NCBI RefSeq assembly: GCF_001461825.1
Contig: NZ_LLZC01000012.1
Location: forward strand, 620,001-684,000
Length of the DNA: 64,000 nt
From: Bacillus velezensis
GTDB lineage: Bacteria; Bacillota; Bacilli; Bacillales; Bacillaceae
Direction: 5' to 3'
This document shows positions 52,693 to 62,855 of the stretch, piece after piece. Position 1 is the first letter of the stretch; the number at the start of each line of letters is the position of its first letter. A program made the position numbers and the translations under genes. The notes beneath the pieces are model-generated. The model worked only from the letters and a program-made list of their open reading frames with translations. It did not search any database and was not told the origin of the DNA.

Positions 52693-53877
52693 ATGTCTGA
52701 ATACAAATATAACCGGGTATTTTTGATCGTAATGGATTCTGTCGGAATCGGTGAAGCGCCGGACGCCGCCGATTTTAATGATATAGGCGCAAATACGCTC
52801 GGACACATCGCAGAGCACATGAACGGCTTACATATGCCCCATATGGCGCAGCTCGGTCTCGGACTGATCGGAGACATTAAGGGCGTGGAAAAAACGGAGC
52901 ACCCTCTTGCGTACTACGGAAAAATGCAGGAGGCGTCAAACGGGAAAGATACGATGACGGGGCACTGGGAGATTATGGGCCTCTACATTGAAAAACCGTT
53001 TAAAGTGTTCCCGGAAGGATTTCCGGATGAACTTCTTCAGGAACTTGAGCGGCGTTCAGGACGGAAAATCATCGGCAATAAGCCGGCTTCAGGCACGGCA
53101 ATTCTGGACGAGCTCGGAAAAGAACATATGGAAACGGGTGCGCTGATCGTTTATACATCAGCAGATTCCGTACTGCAGATTGCGGCTCACGAAGATGTCG
53201 TTCCGCTTGACGAGCTGTACAGCATCTGTGAAACGGCAAGAGAACTGACGCTTGATCCGAAGTACATGGTCGGCCGGATTATCGCAAGACCGTTCGTCGG
53301 AGAACCGGGCAGCTTCAAACGCACGCCGAACCGTCATGATTATGCGCTCAAACCGTTCGGCCGCACGGTAATGAACGGAATGAAAGACAGCGGATTAGAC
53401 GTCATTTCCATCGGCAAAATTTCTGATATTTATGACGGAGAAGGCATTACATCTTCCCGCCGCACGGTATCTAATATGGACGGCATGGACAAAGTGATTG
53501 AAACGCTCGGTGAAGAGTTTACGGGCCTGAGCTTTGCCAACCTCGTTGATTTTGACGCGCTGTACGGACACCGCCGCGATCCGGAAGGGTACGGAAAAGC
53601 GCTCGAGGAATTCGACGCGAGGCTTCCGGAAGTGTTTGAAAAAATGAAAGAAGACGATCTGCTTATCATCACTGCGGATCACGGCAATGATCCTGTCCAT
53701 CACGGCACGGATCACACGCGGGAGTATGTGCCGCTTCTTGTTTACAGCAAAAAGCACAAACACACTGAACAGCTGCCGCTTGCGGATACATTTGCCGATA
53801 TCGGCGCAACCATTGCGGATAATTTCAAAACGGAAAAGCCGGAATACGGAAAAAGCTTTTTATCAAGATTACAGTAG
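52693..53877 (+). CDS. deoB: Phosphopentomutase DeoB (Drm)
   Basis: 394 residues. Interconverts ribose-1- and ribose-5-phosphate (also deoxy forms) for nucleoside use. Metalloenzyme of the alkaline phosphatase superfamily: [12 protein letters not shown] at the N-terminus and [21 protein letters not shown] near the C-terminus hold the two Mn ions, with TMTGHWE containing the Thr nucleophile. I chose the second of two adjacent ATGs (8 bases after AAGGAGG). The next gene follows 11 bases later, completing the drm-pupG operon. Confidence 0.94.
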   Translation: MSEYKYNRVFLIVMDSVGIGEAPDAADFNDIGANTLGHIAEHMNGLHMPHMAQLGLGLIGDIKGVEKTEHPLAYYGKMQEASNGKDTMTGHWEIMGLYIEKPFKVFPEGFPDELLQELERRSGRKIIGNKPASGTAILDELGKEHMETGALIVYTSADSVLQIAAHEDVVPLDELYSICETARELTLDPKYMVGRIIARPFVGEPGSFKRTPNRHDYALKPFGRTVMNGMKDSGLDVISIGKISDIYDGEGITSSRRTVSNMDGMDKVIETLGEEFTGLSFANLVDFDALYGHRRDPEGYGKALEEFDARLPEVFEKMKEDDLLIITADHGNDPVHHGTDHTREYVPLLVYSKKHKHTEQLPLADTFADIGATIADNFKTEKPEYGKSFLSRLQ

Positions 53878-53888
53878 GGGGACTTTTT

Positions 53889-54707
53889 TTGAAACAAAAG
53901 ATCGAACGTGCTGCTGCATTTATTAAAGAACACGTGAAAGAAACACCAAAGATCGGTCTGATTTTAGGGTCAGGGCTCGGCGTATTGGCCGATGAAATTG
54001 AAGGAGCTGTCAAGCTTACATATGAAACGATCCCTGATTTTCCGGTCTCAACGGTAGAAGGCCATGCCGGCCAGCTTGTGATGGGAACGCTTGAAGGCGT
54101 GCAGGTCATCGCGATGCAGGGCCGCTTTCATTACTATGAAGGCTACTCAATGGATCAGGTCACATTTCCCGTCCGCGTGATGAAGGCGCTCGGCGTTGAA
54201 TCTCTTGTCGTGACGAACGCAGCCGGCGGTATCAACACTGAATTCCGCGCCGGCGATCTGATGATCATTACAGACCACATCAACTTTACGGGCACCAACC
54301 CGTTAATCGGGCCGAACGAAGCTGAATTCGGACCGAGATTCCCGGACATGTCAGAAGCCTATGACAAAGAGCTGTCAAGCTTGGCTGAAAAAACGGCCGA
54401 TGAGCTGGGCATTCCTGTTCAAAAAGGGGTGTATACAGCTGTTACGGGGCCGTCTTACGAAACGCCTGCTGAGGTTCGGTTTTTAAGAACGATGGGTTCT
54501 GACGCTGTCGGCATGTCGACCGTGCCGGAAGTCATCGTCGCCAACCACGCGGGGATGCGCGTGCTCGGCATCTCATGCATTTCCAACGCAGCGGCAGGTA
54601 TTCTTGACCAGCCGTTATCCCATGAAGAAGTAATGGAAATGACGGAAAAAGTAAAAGGCGGCTTTTTGAAGCTTGTAAAAGCCGTAGTCGCACGATCTCA
54701 AAAATAA
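53889..54707 (+). CDS. pupG: Purine nucleoside phosphorylase PupG
   Basis: 272 residues, TTG start with AGGGGG upstream. It splits guanosine and inosine type nucleosides with phosphate, giving the ribose-1-phosphate used by DeoB. Motifs include LGSGLGVLADE near residue 27, VEGHAGQL near 60 and the base-binding MSTVPEVIVANH near the C-terminal third. It is close to B. subtilis PupG over its full length. Confidence 0.94.
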   Translation: MKQKIERAAAFIKEHVKETPKIGLILGSGLGVLADEIEGAVKLTYETIPDFPVSTVEGHAGQLVMGTLEGVQVIAMQGRFHYYEGYSMDQVTFPVRVMKALGVESLVVTNAAGGINTEFRAGDLMIITDHINFTGTNPLIGPNEAEFGPRFPDMSEAYDKELSSLAEKTADELGIPVQKGVYTAVTGPSYETPAEVRFLRTMGSDAVGMSTVPEVIVANHAGMRVLGISCISNAAAGILDQPLSHEEVMEMTEKVKGGFLKLVKAVVARSQK

Positions 54708-54719
54708 GTCAGCATAAGT

Positions 54720-54750
54720 CAGCTGTTTCTTCGGAAGCAGCTGTTTTTTT
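54720..54750 (+). terminator. Terminator of deoB-pupG
   Basis: 10-bp stem CAGCTGTTTC / GAAGCAGCTG with TTCG tetraloop, then seven T. Confidence 0.88.
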
Positions 54751-54784
54751 ATGCCCTCAACACGAAACATTTTCCAGATAAGGC

Positions 54785-54813
54785 GTATAAAACCACCGGA
54801 TTTGGAAAAAATA
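54785..54813 (+). promoter_or_regulatory. Sigma-F type promoter of dacF
   Basis: GTATA (54785-54789), 14-base spacer, GGAAAAAATA (54804-54813). This fits the sigma-F pattern expected for dacF, a forespore gene. Confidence 0.6.
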
Positions 54814-54843
54814 AAAAGGATTATGAAATGGAGGGCTTTGGAG

Positions 54844-56013
54844 ATGAAACGTCTTATATCCACTTTGTTGATTGGCATTTTATTAACGGCATCAGCACCG
54901 TCCGCTTTTGCAAAGCCGGACGGAAAACATACATCGGAGCTCGCTCATGAAGCCAAAAGCGCCGTGCTGATTGAACGCGATACGGGAAGCATTCTTTATA
55001 ACAAGAACAGCCGGGAGCGTCTGGCGCCGGCAAGCATGACAAAAATTATGACCATGCTTTTAATCATGGAAGCGCTTGACAAAGGGAAAATAAAGATGAG
55101 CGATAAAGTCAGGACGAGTGAACATGCCGCGTCCATGGGCGGATCACAGATTTTCCTTGAACCCGGAGAAGAAATGACGGTAAAAGAAATGCTCAAAGGA
55201 ATTGCGATAGCTTCCGGAAATGACGCATCCGTCGCAATGGCGGAGTATATCGCCGGTTCAGAAGAGGATTTCGTCAGCCGGATGAACAAAAAAGCAAAAG
55301 AATTGGGATTGAAAGATACCTCCTTCAAAAACCCGACGGGACTGCCTGAAAAAGACCATTACAGCTCTGCTTATGACATGGCGAAAATGGCGAAGGAATT
55401 ATTAAAGTATGATAAAATCACTCAATTTACGGGAACGTATGAGGATTATTTAAGAGAAAATACAGACAAAAAGTTCTGGCTCGTTAATACAAACCGGCTG
55501 ATCAAATTTTATCCGGGTGTAGACGGCGTGAAGACGGGCTTTACAGGCGAAGCGAAGTATTGTTTAACCGCCACCGCTAAAAAAGGAAATATGAGGGTCA
55601 TTGCTGTCGTTTTCGGAGCCAGCACTCCGAAAGAAAGAAACGCCCAAGTGACCAAAATGCTTGATTACGCCTTCAGCCAGTTCAAAACACACCCGCTGTA
55701 CAAACGGGATCAAATCGTCGGAACGGTAAAAGTAAAAAAAGGAAAACAGAAACTGGTTAAGCTGACCACATCTGAGCCGATTTCTCTTCTGGCCAAAAAG
55801 GGAGAGAACATGGACAAAGTAAAAAAAGAAGTGAAAATCAACGGCAATGTAACAGCTCCGGTTAAAAAAGGAGAGGTGCTCGGCAGCCTCGTTCTGAAAA
55901 AAGACGGAAAGGTGCTCGTTGAAAGCCCGGTCACGGCAAAAGACGACATGGAAAAAGCGGGTTTTCTCACTTTTCTGAAGCGCACGATGGGGGATTGGAC
56001 AAAATTTAAATAA
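54844..56013 (+). CDS. dacF: D-alanyl-D-alanine carboxypeptidase DacF (PBP-like)
   Basis: 389 residues. Signal peptide MKRLISTLLIGILLTASAPSAFA; catalytic motifs SMTK (Ser in APASMTK near residue 60), SGN near 120 and KTGFTG near 220, followed by the beta-rich C-terminal domain of PBP5-type enzymes ending in an amphipathic anchor (FLTFLKRTMGDWTKFK). It trims spore cortex peptide side chains from the forespore. Start chosen for the signal peptide and the GGAGGG-GGAG ribosome sites. Confidence 0.94.
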   Translation: MKRLISTLLIGILLTASAPSAFAKPDGKHTSELAHEAKSAVLIERDTGSILYNKNSRERLAPASMTKIMTMLLIMEALDKGKIKMSDKVRTSEHAASMGGSQIFLEPGEEMTVKEMLKGIAIASGNDASVAMAEYIAGSEEDFVSRMNKKAKELGLKDTSFKNPTGLPEKDHYSSAYDMAKMAKELLKYDKITQFTGTYEDYLRENTDKKFWLVNTNRLIKFYPGVDGVKTGFTGEAKYCLTATAKKGNMRVIAVVFGASTPKERNAQVTKMLDYAFSQFKTHPLYKRDQIVGTVKVKKGKQKLVKLTTSEPISLLAKKGENMDKVKKEVKINGNVTAPVKKGEVLGSLVLKKDGKVLVESPVTAKDDMEKAGFLTFLKRTMGDWTKFK

Positions 56014-56046
56014 TCGTGGCGAACGGGCACTAGTTTTGTCATAGTG

Positions 56047-56075
56047 AAGGAATTGCTTTCCCGAAAATCGAAACA
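56047..56075 (+). promoter_or_regulatory. Sigma-H type promoter of spoIIA
   Basis: AAGGAATT (56047-56054) as -35 and CGAAAATC further on as a loose -10, upstream of spoIIAA. A weak Spo0A-box-like TTTGTCA precedes it. Sigma-H and Spo0A control of spoIIA is known in B. subtilis; the -10 match is imperfect. Confidence 0.55.
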
Positions 56076-56108
56076 CTCATTATCCGATCATATCAAGGAG
56101 GAATGAGC

Positions 56109-56462
56109 ATGAGCCTTGGAATTGACTTTCATGTCAAAGAATCCGTGCTTTGTATTCGATTAACAGGTGAACTCGACCATCATACGGCAGAATCATTAAA
56201 ACAAAAGGTTACTGAATCGCTGGAGGCTGACGGCATCCGTCACATCGTGCTGAACCTTGAAGATCTTACCTTCATGGACAGCTCCGGCCTCGGCGTGATT
56301 TTAGGGCGTTATAAACAAATTAAACAGCTCGGCGGAGAAATGGTCGTGTGCGCGATTTCGCCCGCGGTGAGACGTCTGTTTGACATGTCCGGCCTGTTTA
56401 AAATCATCAGGTTTGAACAATCAGAACAAAAAGCGCTTTTAACGTTGGGGGTGGCATCATGA
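56109..56462 (+). CDS. spoIIAA: Anti-sigma-F antagonist SpoIIAA
   Basis: 117 residues, STAS fold. The phosphorylated Ser is in [12 protein letters not shown] near residue 58. It frees sigma-F by binding SpoIIAB. I used the ATG at 56109 after CAAGGAGG; an in-frame ATG at 56103 would add two residues and matches the family less well. Overlaps spoIIAB by 4 bases. Confidence 0.95.
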   Translation: MSLGIDFHVKESVLCIRLTGELDHHTAESLKQKVTESLEADGIRHIVLNLEDLTFMDSSGLGVILGRYKQIKQLGGEMVVCAISPAVRRLFDMSGLFKIIRFEQSEQKALLTLGVAS

Positions 56463-56899
56463 AAAACGAGATGCATCTTGAATTTTCAGCCCTCAGTCAG
56501 AACGAATCGTTTGCGCGCGTAACAGTTGCTTCTTTTATCGCACAGCTCGACCCGACGATGGATGAGCTGACGGAAATCAAGACCGTCGTATCAGAAGCGG
56601 TAACAAACGCGATCATCCACGGCTATGAAGAAAACTGCGACGGAAAGGTGTACATCTCCGTTACGCTGGAGGATCATGTCGTCTATCTGACCATACGTGA
56701 CGAAGGCCTCGGGATCACGGATCTTGAGGAAGCGCGCCAGCCGCTCTTTACGACAAAACCCGAGCTTGAGCGCTCCGGAATGGGCTTTACCATTATGGAA
56801 AACTTCATGGATGATGTCACGATTGATTCCTCGCCGGAGATGGGAACGACGATACGCTTAACAAAACACCTATCAAAAAGCAAAGCGCTTTGTAATTAA
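56459..56899 (+). CDS. spoIIAB: Anti-sigma-F factor and kinase SpoIIAB
   Basis: 146 residues, GHKL ATP-binding fold: [18 protein letters not shown] and GMGF motifs. It holds sigma-F inactive and phosphorylates SpoIIAA. ATGA overlap with spoIIAA indicates coupled translation, and sigF starts 11 bases after its stop. Confidence 0.95.
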   Translation: MKNEMHLEFSALSQNESFARVTVASFIAQLDPTMDELTEIKTVVSEAVTNAIIHGYEENCDGKVYISVTLEDHVVYLTIRDEGLGITDLEEARQPLFTTKPELERSGMGFTIMENFMDDVTIDSSPEMGTTIRLTKHLSKSKALCN

Positions 56900-56910
56900 G
56901 GAGATTTGTT

Positions 56911-57678
56911 ATGGATGTGGAGGTTAAGAAAAACAGCAAAAACGCGCAGCTCAAGGACCATGAAGTCAAAGAATTGATCAAAAAGAGCCAAGAGGGCGAC
57001 CAGCAGGCAAGAGACCTCCTCATAGAAAAAAACATGCGTCTTGTGTGGTCCGTCGTTCAAAGGTTCTTAAACAGAGGCTATGAGCCGGACGATCTGTTTC
57101 AGATCGGCTGTATCGGATTGTTAAAATCCGTTGATAAATTCGATTTGTCCTATGATGTCCGTTTTTCAACTTATGCCGTGCCGATGATTATCGGAGAAAT
57201 CCAGCGCTTCATCCGCGATGACGGAACCGTCAAAGTATCAAGATCTTTAAAAGAGCTCGGCAATAAAATACGCCGGGCGAAAGATGAACTGTCAAAAACA
57301 TACGGAAGAGTGCCGACCGTCCAGGAAATCGCGGACCATTTAGAAATTGATGCGGAGGATGTGGTGCTTGCGCAGGAAGCGGTGCGGGCGCCTTCATCCA
57401 TTCATGAGACCGTGTATGAAAATGACGGAGACCCGATCACCCTGCTTGATCAGATCGCCGATCATTCAGAAGAGAAGTGGTTTGACAAAATCGCCCTCAA
57501 GGAAGCGATCAGTGATTTGGAAGAACGGGAAAAACTCATTGTCTATCTGAGATATTATAAAGATCAGACACAGTCGGAGGTAGCCGAACGGCTCGGGATT
57601 TCCCAAGTCCAGGTATCGAGGCTGGAGAAAAAAATATTAAAGCAGATTAAAGTGCAGATGGATCATACGGAAAGCTGA
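56911..57678 (+). CDS. sigF: Sporulation sigma factor sigma-F
   Basis: 255 residues. Region 2 (DDLFQIGCIGLLKSVDKFD, then FSTYAVPMIIGEIQRFIRDDG), region 3, and region 4 with its helix-turn-helix (TQSEVAERLGISQVQVSRLEKKIL). The first forespore-specific sigma factor. The end of the spoIIA operon; a terminator with a T run follows. Confidence 0.96.
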   Translation: MDVEVKKNSKNAQLKDHEVKELIKKSQEGDQQARDLLIEKNMRLVWSVVQRFLNRGYEPDDLFQIGCIGLLKSVDKFDLSYDVRFSTYAVPMIIGEIQRFIRDDGTVKVSRSLKELGNKIRRAKDELSKTYGRVPTVQEIADHLEIDAEDVVLAQEAVRAPSSIHETVYENDGDPITLLDQIADHSEEKWFDKIALKEAISDLEEREKLIVYLRYYKDQTQSEVAERLGISQVQVSRLEKKILKQIKVQMDHTES

Positions 57679-57701
57679 CCTTTTACGGGCCGGCTTTTTT
57701 T
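57671..57701 (+). terminator. Terminator of the spoIIA operon
   Basis: AAAGCTGACC pairs with GGCCGGCTTT (one GU pair, one mismatch) and is followed by seven T. Confidence 0.7.
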
Positions 57702-57741
57702 ATTTGTGCATCGGTGGTAATTTATGGTCTTTTGCCGCTGA

Positions 57742-57771
57742 TGAATGAGAACAAAAGTGAACCACATACTA
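57742..57771 (+). promoter_or_regulatory. Sigma-G type promoter of spoVA
   Basis: TGAATGA (57742-57748), 16-base spacer, CATACTA (57765-57771), matching sigma-G consensus for forespore genes. Confidence 0.75.
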
Positions 57772-57804
57772 CATATATAACCACCCGAAAGATGGTGATG
57801 CAAG

Positions 57805-58425
57805 ATGGAAAGACGAATATTTCTCAGACTTCGCCACCGCGTGAAGGCTCATACCGGAGATATCATCACAGTCGGCGACGCCGCGCAGATCGCGGGACAG
57901 CAAAAGCTGAAAAAAAAACTGTCGGCACTGCCGCTGTATAAGGTCACGAAAAAAGACAAAAATATCGTCGTGCTGGACATTATAAAAGTGCTGAAAACCA
58001 TTCATACCGCTTTTCCTGCGCTTGATGTACAGACCGTCGGCGGCGCTGAAACGATAGTGGAAATCCATTACCAGAAAAAGCAGCTGTCAGCCGTTTTGTT
58101 CGTCGGTGTCTGGCTCCTGCTTTTTATCGGTTCATGTCTTGCCATTATGAATTTTCATGAAGATGTCAGTATGAGAGAAGTTCATATCGCCTTATATGAA
58201 ATCATAACGGGCGAACGGAATGAATACCCGTATCTGCTTCAGATTCCATACAGCATCGGCCTCGGTCTCGGTATGATCGTCTTTTTTAATCACATCTTCA
58301 AAAAACGCCTGAATGAAGAGCCAAGCCCGCTGGAAGTCGAGATGTTTAATTATCAGCTTGATCTCGATCATTATGTCGCAATGCACGAAAATGAAGAGAC
58401 GATGAAAGATCTGCATGATCGTTAG
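57805..58425 (+). CDS. spoVAA: Stage V sporulation protein AA
   Basis: 206 residues. Soluble N-terminal part (the opening is a short barrel: [16 protein letters not shown]) and two membrane segments ([19 protein letters not shown] and [15 protein letters not shown]). First gene of the operon encoding the channel and accessory proteins that move dipicolinic acid into spores and out at germination. Its end overlaps spoVAB by 11 bases. Confidence 0.93.
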   Translation: MERRIFLRLRHRVKAHTGDIITVGDAAQIAGQQKLKKKLSALPLYKVTKKDKNIVVLDIIKVLKTIHTAFPALDVQTVGGAETIVEIHYQKKQLSAVLFVGVWLLLFIGSCLAIMNFHEDVSMREVHIALYEIITGERNEYPYLLQIPYSIGLGLGMIVFFNHIFKKRLNEEPSPLEVEMFNYQLDLDHYVAMHENEETMKDLHDR

Positions 58426-58840
58426 CATTCTTTTCGTTATGTTTGTCGGGCTTGGCGGAGGGCTGACCGTGGGGGCAGGCTTTGTGGCTTTTTTAACCGT
58501 TATGGGAATCGTCCCCCGCCTTATGCAGCTGACAAAAACAATGCGCTTTGTACAGGCCTACGAAGGAGCTGTTATTTCAGGAGCTGTGTTCGGCGGCTGG
58601 GAAACCTTAAATATGAATCATTTTTTTTTATCTGAATGGCTGGCCGTTCCGGTCGGGCTTTTGGCCGGCATGTTTGTCGGCATGCTGGCCGCCGCGCTTA
58701 CAGAAGTGCTGAATGTGCTTCCCATTCTTGCCAAACGGATCGGCTTCGGCAGCAAAATCATCATATTGCTGATGGCCATTGTGTTCGGCAAAATAGCCGG
58801 CTCTTTATTTCATTGGCTGTATTTTATCCATCATTCATAA
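58415..58840 (+). CDS. spoVAB: Stage V sporulation protein AB
   Basis: 141 residues, four membrane segments ([68 protein letters not shown]). Almost identical in plan to B. subtilis SpoVAB. ATG overlaps the spoVAA end. Inner spore-membrane protein of the dipicolinate machinery. Confidence 0.92.
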   Translation: MIVSILFVMFVGLGGGLTVGAGFVAFLTVMGIVPRLMQLTKTMRFVQAYEGAVISGAVFGGWETLNMNHFFLSEWLAVPVGLLAGMFVGMLAAALTEVLNVLPILAKRIGFGSKIIILLMAIVFGKIAGSLFHWLYFIHHS

Positions 58841-58852
58841 GGAGGAACCGAC

Positions 58853-59305
58853 GTGACAAACTTAAAAGAAAATTACAAAACAAAAGTGAAAGACTATCAG
58901 CCGAAACCGCCATATGTTTGGAATTGCGTCAAAGCCTTTCTGATCGGCGGTTTGATCTGTCTGATCGGGCAGGCTCTTCAAGACTTTTACATCCACTTTT
59001 TTAATTTTAATGAAAAAACAGCGGGCAACCCGACGTCCGCCACTCTTATTTTAATTTCCGCCCTTTTGACCGGATTCGGCATTTATGACAGACTCGGGCA
59101 GTTTGCCGGAGCGGGTTCAGCCGTGCCGGTGACGGGTTTTGCAAACAGTATGACAAGCGCGGCTCTGGAACACAGAAGTGAAGGACTCGTGCTCGGAGTA
59201 GCGACAAACATGTTTAAATTGGCGGGAAACGTCATTGTATTCGGCGTCGTGGCAGCCTATATCGTAGGCCTGATACGGTTTGCTTTTGAAAAACTGTTTT
59301 CGTAG
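58853..59305 (+). CDS. spoVAC: Stage V sporulation protein AC
   Basis: 150 residues, GTG start after AAGGAGG. Membrane protein, several helices (AFLIGGLICLIGQAL, ATLILISALLTGFGIYD, VIVFGVVAAYIVGLIRF). In B. subtilis it acts as a mechanosensitive channel in the germination pathway. It shares the GFGIYD motif with SpoVAEB of the same operon. Confidence 0.93.
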   Translation: MTNLKENYKTKVKDYQPKPPYVWNCVKAFLIGGLICLIGQALQDFYIHFFNFNEKTAGNPTSATLILISALLTGFGIYDRLGQFAGAGSAVPVTGFANSMTSAALEHRSEGLVLGVATNMFKLAGNVIVFGVVAAYIVGLIRFAFEKLFS

Positions 59306-59316
59306 GAGGAGAAAAA

Positions 59317-60333
59317 ATGAAATTGACCGGAAAGCAAACCTGGGTGTTTGAAAACCCGTTATTTGTAAATGCGGCGGGGACGGCAGCCGGGCCGAAAGAA
59401 AAAGACGGCCCGCTCGGTTCGCTGTTTGATAAGACATACGATGAAATGCATTGCAATCAGAAAAACTGGGAAATGGCGGAACGTCAGTTAATGGAAGATG
59501 CCATCAACTCCGCTTTGCAAAAACAGAATTTGAAAAAGAGCGATATTGATTTGTTACTCGCGGGGGATCTTTTAAATCAAAATGTGACCGCCAACTACGT
59601 CGCCAGACATCTGAAAATTCCGTTCCTCTGTCTGTTCGGCGCCTGTTCGACATCAATGGAAACGATTGCGGTCGCATCCGCGCTCATTGACGGCGGTTTT
59701 GCGAACCGGGCGATCGCAGCCACGAGCAGCCATAACGCGACGGCAGAACGGCAATTCCGCAATCCGACGGAGTATGGCGGGCAAAAACCGGATACCGCCA
59801 CTTCAACAGTCACGGGGGGCGGGGCGGTCATCATCAGCCAAAACCCTTCTGACATCAAGATTACAAGCGCAACAGTGGGAAAAGTAAGCGACCTCGGAAT
59901 TACAGACCCATTCGATATGGGGTCGGCCATGGCGCCCGCCGCTGCCGACACAATCAAACAGCACCTGCAGGACTTAAACCGCACGGCGGATGATTATGAT
60001 CTGATTTTAACGGGTGACCTTTCAGGCGTTGGCTCGCCGATCGTGAAAGATTTGCTCAAAGAAGAAGGCTATCCCGTGGGAACGAAACACGATGACTGCG
60101 GTCTTCTCATCTATACGCCGGACCAGCAGGTGTTTGCGGGAGGAAGCGGCTGCGCCTGCTCCGCGCTTGTTACGTACACACATATTTTTAATCAATTAAA
60201 AGCAGGGACTCTAAACAGGGTACTCGTTGTCGCGACAGGAGCGCTTTTAAGTCCGACAATGATCCAGCAGAAGGAAACCATTCCGACCATCGCGCACGGT
60301 GTGGTATTTGAGCGGGCGGGAGGTGCATCATAA
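59317..60333 (+). CDS. spoVAD: Stage V sporulation protein AD
   Basis: 338 residues, thiolase/ketosynthase fold (FGACSTSMET contains a Cys where the ketosynthase nucleophile would be). It does not make polyketides; it binds dipicolinic acid and closes the channel on the cytosolic face. Length and motifs match B. subtilis. Its stop is directly followed by the spoVAEB start. Confidence 0.94.
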   Translation: MKLTGKQTWVFENPLFVNAAGTAAGPKEKDGPLGSLFDKTYDEMHCNQKNWEMAERQLMEDAINSALQKQNLKKSDIDLLLAGDLLNQNVTANYVARHLKIPFLCLFGACSTSMETIAVASALIDGGFANRAIAATSSHNATAERQFRNPTEYGGQKPDTATSTVTGGGAVIISQNPSDIKITSATVGKVSDLGITDPFDMGSAMAPAAADTIKQHLQDLNRTADDYDLILTGDLSGVGSPIVKDLLKEEGYPVGTKHDDCGLLIYTPDQQVFAGGSGCACSALVTYTHIFNQLKAGTLNRVLVVATGALLSPTMIQQKETIPTIAHGVVFERAGGAS

Positions 60334-60684
60334 ATGGAATATCTGTTGGCTTTTGTTTGCGGGGGAATCATATGCATTATCGGTCAGCTGCTGCTTGACA
60401 TTTTTAAACTGACACCCGCCCATGTAATGACAACTTTTGTCGTCATCGGCGCCTTGTTAGATGGGTTCGGAATATATGACAAATTTATCGAATTCGCGGG
60501 CGCGGGCGCGACGGTTCCCATCGTCAGCTTCGGTCACAGCTTATTGCACGGCGCCATGCATCAAGCTCACGAGCATGGATTTATCGGGATCGCCATGGGG
60601 ATTTTTGAACTTACTTCCGCCGGTATATCTTCAGCGATTTTATTCGCATTTCTTGTAGCCGTTATTTTTAAACCGAAAGGATAA
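60334..60684 (+). CDS. spoVAEB: Stage V sporulation protein AEB
   Basis: 116 residues, hydrophobic, starts immediately after the spoVAD stop with GGGAGGTG inside spoVAD as ribosome site. Segments [21 protein letters not shown] and [17 protein letters not shown] resemble SpoVAC, so it is a second membrane subunit of the channel. Confidence 0.92.
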   Translation: MEYLLAFVCGGIICIIGQLLLDIFKLTPAHVMTTFVVIGALLDGFGIYDKFIEFAGAGATVPIVSFGHSLLHGAMHQAHEHGFIGIAMGIFELTSAGISSAILFAFLVAVIFKPKG

Positions 60685-60690
60685 TGCCTG

Positions 60691-61296
60691 ATGACGAAAC
60701 GGAAGGTCATTCTTGTGACAGACGGGGACGTATACGCCGCCAAAACAATTGAATATGCCGCGGAACAAGCAGGCGGACGGTGTATTTCCCAATCAAAAGG
60801 CAATCCGTCAACGAGAAGCGGCCCCGAACTTGTTCAGCTGATTAAAGCCGCGCCGAATGACCCGGTGTTTGTCATGTTTGACGATTCAGGCCTGCAAGGG
60901 GAAGGGCCGGGCGAAACGGCGCTGAAATATGTCGCCTCACATCAGGACATTGAAGTGCTGGGGGTGATTGCGGTCGCTTCTAAGACCCATCAGGCTGAAT
61001 GGACGAAAGTCGATGTCTCCATTGACCGTGATGGAGAAGTGACGGAGTTTGGCGTCGATAAAACCGGAATGAGAGAAATGGACGAGCACAGAATGAACGG
61101 AGATACGGTGTATTGTCTGGATAAATTGGACGTTCCCCTCATTGTGGGAATCGGCGACATAGGAAAGATGGGGAGAAAAGATGACATATCCAAAGGCTCG
61201 CCGATTACGATGAAGGCGGTCGAATTCATTTTAGAAAGGAGCGAAAGCCATGCCGGAAAAACCGGAAAACATGATCAAGGTGTACCGGGATCCTAG
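60691..61296 (+). CDS. spoVAEA: Stage V sporulation protein AEA
   Basis: 201 residues, soluble, Rossmann-like start ([28 protein letters not shown]). Matches the C-terminal half of the ancestral SpoVAE, split in B. subtilis into AEB and AEA. Its last 47 bases overlap spoVAF in another frame. Confidence 0.9.
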   Translation: MTKRKVILVTDGDVYAAKTIEYAAEQAGGRCISQSKGNPSTRSGPELVQLIKAAPNDPVFVMFDDSGLQGEGPGETALKYVASHQDIEVLGVIAVASKTHQAEWTKVDVSIDRDGEVTEFGVDKTGMREMDEHRMNGDTVYCLDKLDVPLIVGIGDIGKMGRKDDISKGSPITMKAVEFILERSESHAGKTGKHDQGVPGS

Positions 61297-62731
61297 AAAA
61301 AATGAACAATTTTTTAAAGACCGCGTCGGTATGGGAACGAGCTATGATGTCGGCGTCCGCAAAGTTCGAGTATTAGACCGGGAAGTCCAGATTTACTTTG
61401 TCAACGGATTAACCGATACTTTGTTTATCATTCATTTAATGGAACAGCTCGTCGACGTCAATAATTATGACGAAAATGCGGATGAAGCGATTGACGTTGT
61501 TGAAAACAGGCTTGTCAATCAGCAGGTCCAAAAAGTCAAAACGCTCGACGAAGCAACGGATCAAGTGCTTTCCGGACTTGTCGCCGTTATCGTTGAAGGC
61601 GCGGGCTTCGCTTTCGTCGTCGACGTCAGAAGTTACCCCGGACGCACACCTGAAGAACCGGATACGGAAAAGGTCGTCCGCGGGGCAAGAGACGGTTTTA
61701 TCGAAAATATCGTCATTAATACAGCATTGATCAGAAGACGAATCAGGGACGAAAGGCTCCGCGTCAAAATTACGAAAGTCGGCGAGCGCTCTAAGACCGA
61801 TCTTGCGATTGTGTATATAGAAGACATCGCGGACCCGGACCTTGTCAGCATCGTCGAAAACGAAGTGAATGCGATTGACATTGACGGATTGACGATGGCT
61901 GATAAAACGGTGGAGGAATTCATCGTCAAACAGGGCTACAACCCGTTTCCGATGGTCAGATACACGGAGCGGCCGGATGTGGCCGCCAATCACATTTTAG
62001 AAGGGCACGTCATCATCGTCGTTGATACGTCACCGAGCGTGATCATAACGCCGACCACGATTTTTCACCATGTTCAGCATGCGGAAGAATACAGGCAGGC
62101 GCCTTCAGTGGGAACATTTTTAAGATGGATCAGGTTCTTCGGTATTATCGCTTCAACTGTTCTGCTTCCGATCTGGTTCCTCTTTGTTCTTGAACCGTCT
62201 CTTCTGCCTGAAAGATTGGATTTTATCGGTTTAAATAAAAATACGCATATCCCGATCATTCTGCAAATCTTTTTGGCCGATTTGGGGATTGAGTTTCTCA
62301 GGATGGCCGCGATCCATACGCCGACCGCTTTATCCACCGCCATGGGTCTGATTGCGGCGGTGCTGATCGGTCAAATCGCCATAGCGGTGGGGCTGTTTTC
62401 AGCAGAAGTGATTCTGTACGTATCGATCGCCGCCATCGGATCATTTACGACCCCGAGCTATGAGCTCAGCCTCGCCAATAAAATGATACGCCTCATCTTA
62501 ATGGTGCTCGTGGCCATTTTCCAAGTGAAAGGCTTTGTGATAGGTTTTACATTGCTGCTGATCATAATGGCGAATATCCGCTCGTTTCATACGCCGTATT
62601 TATGGCCGTTTTTACCGTTTAACGGCAAGGCGCTGTGGCAGGTGCTCGTCCGGACGACAGTGCCGGGAGCGAAAGTCAGACCGAGCATTGTTCACCCGAA
62701 AGACCGTCAAAGACAGCCAAGCGGTTCATAA
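61250..62731 (+). CDS. spoVAF: Stage V sporulation protein AF (GerA-family membrane protein)
   Basis: 493 residues. N-terminal soluble domain, then four or five membrane segments ([55 protein letters not shown]), homologous to GerAA-type germinant receptor A subunits. Ribosome site AAGGAGC within spoVAEA. Last gene of the spoVA operon; a terminator follows. Confidence 0.93.
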   Translation: MPEKPENMIKVYRDPRKNEQFFKDRVGMGTSYDVGVRKVRVLDREVQIYFVNGLTDTLFIIHLMEQLVDVNNYDENADEAIDVVENRLVNQQVQKVKTLDEATDQVLSGLVAVIVEGAGFAFVVDVRSYPGRTPEEPDTEKVVRGARDGFIENIVINTALIRRRIRDERLRVKITKVGERSKTDLAIVYIEDIADPDLVSIVENEVNAIDIDGLTMADKTVEEFIVKQGYNPFPMVRYTERPDVAANHILEGHVIIVVDTSPSVIITPTTIFHHVQHAEEYRQAPSVGTFLRWIRFFGIIASTVLLPIWFLFVLEPSLLPERLDFIGLNKNTHIPIILQIFLADLGIEFLRMAAIHTPTALSTAMGLIAAVLIGQIAIAVGLFSAEVILYVSIAAIGSFTTPSYELSLANKMIRLILMVLVAIFQVKGFVIGFTLLLIIMANIRSFHTPYLWPFLPFNGKALWQVLVRTTVPGAKVRPSIVHPKDRQRQPSGS

Positions 62732-62792
62732 TCGCATTGAAACCGACAGAAGATTATGATATTGTATGTCTTAACTTATACGGGACTTGTAT

Positions 62793-62821
62793 AAGGACAG
62801 CTCAAAAGAAGCTGTCCTTTT
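62793..62821 (+). terminator. Terminator of the spoVA operon
   Basis: 9-bp stem AAGGACAGC / GCTGTCCTT with T3-4 tail, about 60 bases after spoVAF and 35 bases before lysA. Confidence 0.75.
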
Positions 62822-62855
62822 CACCCATATGCGGATCAGAAAGAGGGAATGAGCA

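Noticed and set aside
59317-60333. SpoVAD as an extra ketosynthase of polyketide origin
   Set aside because: It is the standard SpoVAD of the spoVA operon, with a thiolase-like fold but a dipicolinate-binding role.
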